5,697 nt of DNA from DASSHA01 sp035693145 (GTDB taxonomy: Bacteria; Chloroflexota; Limnocylindria; Limnocylindrales; CSP1-4): assembly GCA_035693145.1 (NCBI GenBank), contig DASSHA010000032.1, positions 1-5,697 on the forward strand, given 5' to 3'. The notes under the pieces are model-generated. The model was not told where the DNA came from. It was given only the letters and a program-made list of their open reading frames with translations, and made no database searches. Made by a program: the position numbers and the translations under genes. Positions 1-4,218 of the stretch are shown one piece after another. How positions within the stretch are numbered: the first letter of the stretch is position 1; each line of letters begins with the position of its first letter.

Positions 1-680
1 GGCAGCGGCACGGCCTGGTCGACGTGGAGCTGCGTCGTCTCGATCCCCTGCTGCTTGAGCTGGATCGGCTCGTTGTTGATGAACCCGGTCGCGGCGTCGA
101 CCTGGCCACGCGCGACCGCCGTCGCCTGGGTGAAGTCGGGATAGGTCTGGACGGTGATGTCCGACGTCGTCAGCCCGGCGGTCGAGAGCAGCGCCTGGAG
201 CATGATCCAGCTGCTCCCGTAGGTGCCCGGCGTGCCGATTCGCTTGCCCTTCAGGTCGGCAGCGTCCGTGATCCCGCTCGACGCCTTCGAGAAGACGATG
301 TTCGGGAACTTCGCGTAGATCGTCGCGACGTAGCGGACGGGGATGCCCTGGCTGACGGCTGGGATGAGGCTCGTCCCGTCGGAGAGGCCGACGTCGACCG
401 TGCCCTGCCCGATGAGCGTGATCAGCTCGGGGTCGATCTTGTTCTGGAACGTCACGTCGAGTCCCGCGTCGCGGTAGTAGCCGGCCTCTTGCGCTCGGTA
501 GAACTGGGCGAACTGGACGCTCGGGATGTAGCCGAGGCCGACGGTCAGCTTCGTCAGGGCCGAAGGGCTCGGGCTCGGGCTGGCGCCCGCGCTCGGGACG
601 GGGCTCGAACCGCCCGAACAGGCGGCCAGGACGACCGCGAGCGGCAGCAGCGCCAGGCGGACGAGCGAACGACGATTCAT
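1..680 (-). CDS. ribY: THI5-like substrate-binding lipoprotein of a putative riboflavin ABC transporter (C-terminus outside window)
   Basis: The ATG at 680-678 opens a frame that stays open to the window edge (226 complete codons), so the C-terminal part is missing. Residues 1-21 form a lipoprotein signal: a basic start (MNRRSLVR), a hydrophobic core, and the lipobox LAAC with Cys21 as the lipidated residue. A Gly/Ser/Pro-rich linker follows to about residue 41. The mature part begins KLTVGLGYIPSVQFAQFY and carries GYYRDAGLDV, the PELITLIGQGTVDVGLSDG segment, and LKGKRIGTPG. This is the pattern of the NMT1/THI5-like (PF09084) periplasmic-binding family, which binds pyrimidines, riboflavin and related ligands. 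The protein should be anchored outside the membrane and deliver ligand to the permease. Riboflavin specificity is inferred from the FMN riboswitch heading the operon, not from binding residues. The gene is last of three in the visible operon and starts 29 nt after the permease stop. An HMP or other THI5-family ligand is the main alternative. Confidence 0.85.
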   Translation of the reverse strand, partial: MNRRSLVRLALLPLAVVLAACSGGSSPVPSAGASPSPSPSALTKLTVGLGYIPSVQFAQFYRAQEAGYYRDAGLDVTFQNKIDPELITLIGQGTVDVGLSDGTSLIPAVSQGIPVRYVATIYAKFPNIVFSKASSGITDAADLKGKRIGTPGTYGSSWIMLQALLSTAGLTTSDITVQTYPDFTQATAVARGQVDAATGFINNEPIQLKQQGIETTQLHVDQAVPL

Positions 681-691
681 CGAACCCGAAA

Positions 692-696
692 CCTCC
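692..696 (-). promoter_or_regulatory. Shine-Dalgarno GGAGG for the substrate-binding protein
   Basis: GGAGG lies 11 nt before the ATG at 680, within the 29-nt gap after the permease stop codon. The gene therefore has its own ribosome binding site, unlike the permease, which overlaps the ATPase gene. A separate strong site may allow the binding protein to be made in excess of the membrane components. Confidence 0.6.
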
Positions 697-709
697 GAAA
701 GCGTCGCGC

Positions 710-1477
710 TCAGCCGCGGTCGCCGACGAGCCGATGCTCGAGGACGACGACCGCGCCGTACAGCACGATTCCGAGCAACGCGATCGTGATCAGCGTTGCG
801 AACATCAACGGGATGTCGAACAGCGAGCCCTGCGCGATGAGGATCAGCCGGCCCAAACCGCGGTCCGCGCCGGCCCATTCGGCGACGATGGCGCCGACGA
901 CCGCCAGCGTGACGCCGACGCGGATCCCGCCGAGGATCGCGGGCAGGGCCGCCGGCAGCTCGAGCGTCGCGAACCGCTGACGCGGCGTCGCCCGCAGGCT
1001 CGAGGCAAGCTCGACCAGGCCGCGGTCCACGGAACGGAAGCCGACCATCGTCGAGACCGCGACGGGGAAGAACACGATGAGCGCGCAGATGAGGACGCGC
1101 GGCAGGAGGCCCGTTCCGAACCAGACGGTCAGGACCGGAGCGAGCGCGATGACCGGCGTCGACTGCGCCGCGACGAGGTAGGGCGACAGGACGAGTCCGG
1201 CCAGGCGCGAGCGGGCGAGCAGCCAGCCGACCGCGAGCGCGGATCCTCCACCGACCACGAACCCGAGCACGACCTCGACGAGCGTCGCCCAGACGTGCGG
1301 CTCGATCGTTCCTTCCGTCCACGCTCGGACGAATCGGGCGGCGACGGTCTCCGGCGGCGGCAGGACGAACGTCTCGAGGCCGAGCAGCGTGACGACGAGC
1401 CGCCACGCGACGAGGAAGAGGGCGAGCCCGCCGACGAGCGAGAGGAGGAGCGGCAACCGGCCGCGTTCGAGCGTCAC
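710..1477 (-). CDS. ribX: ABC transporter permease, BPD_transp_1 family (putative riboflavin uptake)
   Basis: This gene encodes 255 residues and ends with TGA at 712-710. It is an integral membrane permease with about six predicted hydrophobic segments, near residues 8-32, 64-88, 98-120, 126-148, 180-203 and 223-247. The cytoplasmic EAA loop that docks onto the ATPase is visible at about 156-188 (ELASSLRATPRQRF, then LPAALPAILGGIRVG). Length and layout match the SsuC/TauC/ThiX-type permeases that work with THI5-like binding proteins. The GTG start at 1477 overlaps the ATPase stop as GTGA, a 4-nt overlap implying translational coupling. The reading frame stays open far upstream of this GTG, but that part lies over the ATPase gene and has an Arg/Pro-rich composition typical of a shadow frame, so it is not included. 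The riboflavin role rests on the upstream FMN riboswitch; the family itself also transports sulfonates, nitrate and HMP. Confidence 0.88.
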   Translation of the reverse strand: MTLERGRLPLLLSLVGGLALFLVAWRLVVTLLGLETFVLPPPETVAARFVRAWTEGTIEPHVWATLVEVVLGFVVGGGSALAVGWLLARSRLAGLVLSPYLVAAQSTPVIALAPVLTVWFGTGLLPRVLICALIVFFPVAVSTMVGFRSVDRGLVELASSLRATPRQRFATLELPAALPAILGGIRVGVTLAVVGAIVAEWAGADRGLGRLILIAQGSLFDIPLMFATLITIALLGIVLYGAVVVLEHRLVGDRG

Positions 1478-2349
1478 GTCGCGGTCCGCTCGGCAGCGTG
1501 CACGGCCTCGTCGTCGGTCGCCGCGATGAGACCCGCGCGGAGCTCGGCGGCGGCCTCCGCGAGCGCCGGCGCGGCGAGGTCGTCCAGCGTTCGCGGTCGG
1601 CCGAGCGGGCTTTCGCGTTCTGCGACGACGTGACCCGGGCCGGGCGACAGGACGACGACGCGGTCGGCGACGAACAGCGCTTCGGGGATGCTGTGGGTGA
1701 CGAGGAGGATGGTGGTCCGTGTCTGCTGCCACAGCCGCAGGATCTCGAGGTTGAACCGCTCCCGGGTGAGGGCGTCGAGCGCGCTGAACGGCTCGTCGAG
1801 GAGGAGGATCGACGGCTCGAGCGCGAGCGCGCGCGCGATCGCGACCCGCTGGCGCATCCCGCCCGACAGCTCGTGCGGTCGTGCATCCGCGGATCCGGCC
1901 ACGCCGACGAGTCGGAGGAGATCGAGCGCACGCCGCCGACGTTCGGTTCGGCCGGCCCCGCCGAGCTCGAGCGGGTAGGCAACGTTGTCGACCGCCGATC
2001 GCCACGGCAGGAGGCGCGGCTCCTGGAAGACGAACCCGACCGCGCGATCCGGGCCGTGGACCGGGCGGCCCTCGACCTCGACCCGTCCCGCGTCCGGCCC
2101 GAGGAGACCGTCGACGACCCGGAGGAGTGTGCTCTTGCCGCTCCCGTTGGGCCCGAGGACCGCGACGATCTCGCCGCGCGCGATGTCGAGCGAGAGGCCG
2201 TCCAGGGCGGTCACGGTCCCGCCACCGCGCCTGGGGAACGTCACCCGGACGTCCGTGAGCCGAACCGCCACGGATTCCGAGCCCAAGGCGCGGGCGGCCG
2301 TCGGTTCGGTCGTTCGGTCGGTGATCGTTCGGTTGGTCGTCGTCGTCAA
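1474..2349 (-). CDS. ABC transporter ATP-binding protein (putative riboflavin uptake system)
   Basis: This gene encodes 291 residues and is the first gene of the transporter operon. It powers uptake by ATP hydrolysis at the cytoplasmic face of the permease. All catalytic motifs are intact: Walker A GPNGSGKST (66-74), Q-loop Gln109 in VFQEPRLLPW, signature LSGGM (161-165), Walker B ILLLDEP (181-187), D-loop SALD and H-loop His219. It resembles the SsuB/TauB/ThiZ group. The TTG start at 2349 is chosen because GGAG lies 8 nt upstream; a GTG at codon 27 (2271) is a poorer alternative with no clear ribosome binding site. The first 25 or so residues (Thr/Arg-rich, MTTTTNRTITDRTTEPT) precede the ABC fold and come from an imperfect GTTCGGTC tandem repeat. 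No gene symbol is given because ribZ is also used for an unrelated riboflavin carrier. Confidence 0.92.
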   Translation of the reverse strand: MTTTTNRTITDRTTEPTAARALGSESVAVRLTDVRVTFPRRGGGTVTALDGLSLDIARGEIVAVLGPNGSGKSTLLRVVDGLLGPDAGRVEVEGRPVHGPDRAVGFVFQEPRLLPWRSAVDNVAYPLELGGAGRTERRRRALDLLRLVGVAGSADARPHELSGGMRQRVAIARALALEPSILLLDEPFSALDALTRERFNLEILRLWQQTRTTILLVTHSIPEALFVADRVVVLSPGPGHVVAERESPLGRPRTLDDLAAPALAEAAAELRAGLIAATDDEAVHAAERTAT

Positions 2350-2350
2350 G

Positions 2351-2370
2351 CCGAGGTCTCCATGCCTCGG
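2351..2370 (-). promoter_or_regulatory. Hairpin presenting the GGAG ribosome binding site of the ATPase gene
   Basis: On the transcript, CCGAGG (2370-2365) can pair perfectly with CCUCGG (2356-2351), leaving the 8-nt loop CAUGGAGA. The loop holds GGAG (2361-2358), which sits 8 nt before the TTG start at 2349. The hairpin ends one base before the start codon, so its formation could affect ribosome access. It lies between the riboswitch and the first gene and is a candidate part of the expression platform. The pairing is read directly from the sequence; the regulatory role is inferred. Confidence 0.5.
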
Positions 2371-2391
2371 GGCGACGCACGATCAGGGGCG

Positions 2392-2409
2392 CGCGAACCC
2401 TGGTTCGCG
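2392..2409 (-). promoter_or_regulatory. Perfect 8-bp dyad in the leader, candidate riboswitch expression-platform hairpin
   Basis: CGCGAACC and GGTTCGCG are perfect complements separated by 2 nt, beginning 5 nt downstream of the riboswitch P1 helix. Realistically it folds as a 7-bp stem with a CAGG tetraloop. No run of U follows (the next transcript bases are CGCCCCUGAUC), so it is not a standard intrinsic terminator. It could be a spacer helix, a competing fold for translational control, or part of a Rho-dependent arrangement. Confidence 0.45.
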
Positions 2410-2413
2410 GCCT

Positions 2414-2610
2414 GCCTTCTTCCATCCGGACTGTCACCGTCGGCTCCGATTGGGCGTCGGCCTCGCGCCGTCGCCGTTCGGATCTGCTGGCACCCGTCGC
2501 GCTCGCATCGGCTTGCGCGCCGGGCCGCTCGTGGGCTCGCCGTCCTTCGGCGCTCGCGCGCCTCGGTCTGGCTCTACCACCGGTCGGGTATCGCACCCTG
2601 CCCCGAAGGC
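2414..2610 (-). promoter_or_regulatory. FMN riboswitch (RFN element)
   Basis: The minus strand carries the conserved blocks of the RFN element in order. The 5' side has GGGGCAGGGTG, ATACCCGACCGG and TGGTAGAGCC. The centre has GAGCCCACGAGCGG and AGCAGATCCG. The 3' side has GGAGCCGACGGTGACAG followed by TCCGGATGGAAGAAGGC. The closing P1 helix GCCUUC (2610-2605) / GAAGGC (2419-2414) is perfect. A GGCGC/GCGCC stem with a GCGA loop and a long hairpin closed by UCCGA/UCGGA (2482-2445) are also visible. At 197 nt it is longer than the B. subtilis ribD element (about 140 nt) because the variable stems are enlarged. The family binds flavin mononucleotide and lowers expression of riboflavin synthesis or uptake genes when FMN is abundant. 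Here it sits about 65 nt upstream of the ABC transporter operon, in the same orientation, which implies control of riboflavin uptake. Confidence 0.95.
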
Positions 2611-2617
2611 CGGCTCG

Positions 2618-2648
2618 ATCGTAGCACGGCCCCCAGCTCGATCTCCAA
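2618..2648 (-). promoter_or_regulatory. Probable promoter of the riboswitch-transporter operon
   Basis: An extended -10 element reads TGCTACGAT (TG, one base, TACGAT at 2623-2618). A -35-like TTGGAG (2648-2643) stands 19 nt upstream, slightly wider than the usual 17. The expected start of transcription, about 7 nt past the -10, is near 2611, immediately before the first base of riboswitch helix P1. That close fit supports the call, though consensus matches alone are weak in GC-rich DNA. Confidence 0.55.
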
Positions 2649-2701
2649 ACCAGCGCCCGCCGGCTACTCTCGGTCAGCACCCGCCGCGCTATTCATCGAG
2701 C

Positions 2702-2714
2702 GAATGAACGCGAC
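2702..2714 (+). repeat. Copy A of a 13-bp motif (GAATGAACGCGAC)
   Basis: This word matches 12 of 13 positions with the reverse complement of 2834-2846 (GAATGAATGCGAC), so the two copies form a widely spaced inverted pair about 120 bp apart. It also overlaps a small dyad (TTCAT at 2692-2696 with ATGAA at 2704-2708). Function is unknown; a protein binding site or remnant of a repeat family are both possible. Confidence 0.45.
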
Positions 2715-2808
2715 CGAATCGCGGTCCTGCGCGCGATTTTCATGCCCCGCATGCATAGAGCCCGCTCTCCGGGCGACCGAACCGCCGAATCGCGCGCGGT
2801 TGATGCAC

Positions 2809-2847
2809 CGGATGAATGGCGATCACCGACCACGTCGCATTCATTCG
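2809..2847. repeat. Imperfect hairpin built from two inverted copies of the GAATGAAYGCGA motif
   Basis: The left arm (2809-2822) contains GATGAATGGCGA and the right arm (2835-2847) TCGCATTCATTCG. They pair over about 13 bp with a single bulged base (2819) and one G-T pair, around a 12-nt loop. The right arm is the inverted copy of the 13-bp word at 2702-2714. It lies about 50-90 nt past the metK stop on the metK strand and could protect or end that transcript. No T-tract follows, so a classical terminator is not supported. Confidence 0.45.
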
Positions 2848-2863
2848 TGGCGTGAATAGGCAT

Positions 2864-2876
2864 CCACCGAGGGTGG
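2864..2876 (-). other. Small hairpin just after metK, weak terminator candidate
   Basis: CCACC and GGTGG pair around a 3-nt loop, 24 nt past the metK stop codon. The bases after it on the metK strand (ATGCCTATTC) are only slightly T-rich. It may help define the transcript end, but the 5-bp stem and lack of a U-run make an intrinsic terminator unlikely. Confidence 0.2.
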
Positions 2877-2899
2877 CTCGCGCCCGCCGCGCTTCGGTC

Positions 2900-4141
2900 C
2901 TAGGCGGTCGCCGTTTCGACCGGTACGGGCTCCGGCTCCGGCATGCGGACGCCCGCCTCCGACGCGAGCAGCTCGGCCTTGTCGGTCCGCTCCCAGGGCA
3001 GGTCGAGGTCCGGCCGGCCGAAGTGGCCGTACGCGGCGGTCTGGCGGTAGATCGGCCGGCGCAGGTCGAGCGCCGAGATGATCGACGCCGGGCGGAGGTC
3101 GAAGTGCCGCTCGATGAGCCCCTGGATCTGCTCGTCGGGCACCCGGCCGGTGCCGAACGTCTCGAGGGAGAGCGAGATCGGCCGGGCGATCCCGATGCCG
3201 TACGCGAGCTCGAGCTCGAACCGGTCCGCGAGGCCCGCCGCGACGACGTTCTTCGCGACCCAGCGTGCGGCATACGCCGCGGAGCGGTCCACCTTCGTCG
3301 GGTCCTTGCCGCTGAAGCAGCCGCCACCGTGGCGCGCCATCCCGCCGTACGAGTCGACGATGATCTTGCGTCCCGTGAGGCCGGCATCGCCCATTGGGCC
3401 GCCGACGACGAAGCGGCCGGTCGGGTTCACGTGCATGACCGGATCGGTCTCGCGGAGCTCGGCCGGGATCGTCGGCAGGATCACGTACTCGACGATGTCG
3501 CGTCGGATTCGCTCGGCGCGAGTGTCGGCGTCGTGCTGGGCGGCGACGACGACGGTCTTCACCCGCTTCGGGACGCCGCGCTCGTACTCGACCGTCACCT
3601 GGGTCTTCCCGTCGGGTCGGAGGTACGGCAGCTGGCCCGACTTGCGGGCCTCGGCGAGGCGGCGCGCCATGCGGTGCGCGAGCGCGATCGGCAGCGGCAT
3701 GAGCTCGGGCGTCTCGCGGCAGGCGAAGCCGAACATCATCCCCTGGTCGCCCGCACCCAGCTCGTTGACCGACGCGTCGTCGCGGACCTCGAGCGCGGCA
3801 TCGACGCCCTGCGCGATGTCCTGCGACTGCTCCTTGACGGACACGAGCGCGCCGCACGTCTGGTAGTCGAACCCGTACTCGGCGCGGGTGTAGCCGATCT
3901 CGCGAACGGTGTCGCGCACGACCGACTGGAAGTCGACGTAGGTCGAGGTCGTGATCTCGCCGAGGACGATGACGAGCCCGGTCGTCGTCGCGGTCTCGCA
4001 GGCGACCCGGGCGTCGGGATCCTCCCGGATGATCGCGTCGAGGATGGCGTCCGAGATCTGGTCGCACATCTTGTCCGGGTGACCCTCGGTCACCGACTCC
4101 GACGTGAACAGGTACTGATCCGACTCGACGATGCTTGTCAC
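2900..4141 (-). CDS. metK: S-adenosylmethionine synthetase (methionine adenosyltransferase)
   Basis: MetK makes S-adenosylmethionine from methionine and ATP in the cytoplasm, supplying the cell's main methyl donor. The protein has 413 residues from the GTG at 4141, close to the family's usual 380-420, and ends with TAG at 2902-2900. Family landmarks are all present: FTSESVTEGHPDK near the start (residues 12-24, with the catalytic His21 and metal/phosphate residues Asp23 and Lys24), GAGDQGMMFG (129-138), and the phosphate-binding loop GGGCFSGKDPTKVDRSAAY (272-290). In the last motif Cys275 replaces the more usual Ala, which is unlikely to disturb function. The GTG start is preferred because GGAGG lies 5 nt upstream. 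The longer ATG at 4162 has no ribosome binding site and lies at or before the predicted transcription start. It is apparently a single gene, divergent from the cyclase gene. Confidence 0.97.
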   Translation of the reverse strand: MTSIVESDQYLFTSESVTEGHPDKMCDQISDAILDAIIREDPDARVACETATTTGLVIVLGEITTSTYVDFQSVVRDTVREIGYTRAEYGFDYQTCGALVSVKEQSQDIAQGVDAALEVRDDASVNELGAGDQGMMFGFACRETPELMPLPIALAHRMARRLAEARKSGQLPYLRPDGKTQVTVEYERGVPKRVKTVVVAAQHDADTRAERIRRDIVEYVILPTIPAELRETDPVMHVNPTGRFVVGGPMGDAGLTGRKIIVDSYGGMARHGGGCFSGKDPTKVDRSAAYAARWVAKNVVAAGLADRFELELAYGIGIARPISLSLETFGTGRVPDEQIQGLIERHFDLRPASIISALDLRRPIYRQTAAYGHFGRPDLDLPWERTDKAELLASEAGVRMPEPEPVPVETATA

Positions 4142-4146
4142 GCGTG

Positions 4147-4151
4147 CCTCC
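4147..4151 (-). promoter_or_regulatory. Shine-Dalgarno GGAGG that decides the metK start
   Basis: GGAGG ends 5 nt before GTG at 4141-4139, which suits initiation there. It lies inside the coding sequence if the upstream ATG at 4162 were used. This favours the shorter protein beginning (M)TSIVESDQYLFTSES. Confidence 0.65.
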
Positions 4152-4166
4152 GAATGGGTCATCGGG

Positions 4167-4175
4167 AGGTTAGCA
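4167..4175 (-). promoter_or_regulatory. Extended -10 promoter element for metK
   Basis: The metK strand reads TGCTAACCT, an extended -10 (TG, one base, TAACCT at 4172-4167). No good -35 is seen at the expected distance, as is common with extended -10 promoters. Transcription would begin near 4160, giving a leader of about 20 nt that contains GGAGG before the GTG start. No SAM riboswitch fits in so short a leader. Confidence 0.4.
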
Positions 4176-4206
4176 CCGCGGTCTGGACCCGCAGCGGATC
4201 GCAGCC

Positions 4207-4212
4207 CATCAT
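4207..4212 (+). promoter_or_regulatory. Possible -10 element for the cyclase gene (leaderless transcript)
   Basis: CATCAT matches 4 of 6 positions of TATAAT and would place transcription start at 4219, the G of the GTG start codon. No ribosome binding site is visible before that codon, which would agree with a leaderless mRNA. The -35 region is poor. This is a tentative call. Confidence 0.2.
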
Positions 4213-4218
4213 TTCGCC

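Larger units (their letters stand above)
2649..2899. other. Intergenic region rich in small inverted repeats; no gene seen
   Basis: This stretch lies between the metK stop codon and the riboflavin operon promoter. Open frames here are short extensions or shadows with no recognisable protein. The DNA is visibly less GC-rich than the genes in places and contains several small dyads (2692-2708, 2709-2723, 2809-2847, 2864-2876) and repeated GAATGAA-type words. No dyad is followed by a convincing T-run on the metK transcript strand, so no intrinsic terminator can be named. No tRNA or known RNA fold was recognised. Confidence 0.6.

Noticed and set aside
2346..2363. Five-codon leader peptide (METSA) whose stop overlaps the TTG start of the ATPase gene
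   Set aside because: Its ATG has no properly spaced ribosome binding site, and the GGAG inside it fits the TTG start of the ATPase better.
2414..2610. TPP (THI-box) riboswitch, as first suspected from the THI5-like binding protein
   Set aside because: The conserved blocks match the FMN element (GGGGCAGGGTG, GAGCCGACGGTGACAG, perfect P1) and not the TPP consensus.
1478..2680. Upstream extension of the permease reading frame, up to about 400 more codons, as a fusion protein
   Set aside because: It lies over the ATPase gene in another frame and the riboswitch, is Arg/Pro/Gly-rich with no domains, and is explained by high GC content. The GTG at 1477 with a GTGA overlap is the natural start.
2729..2755. 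CATGC/GCATG dyad next to TTTT as an intrinsic terminator
   Set aside because: The T-run precedes the hairpin on the plus strand and reads AAAA after it on the minus strand, so neither direction gives a stem followed by U.
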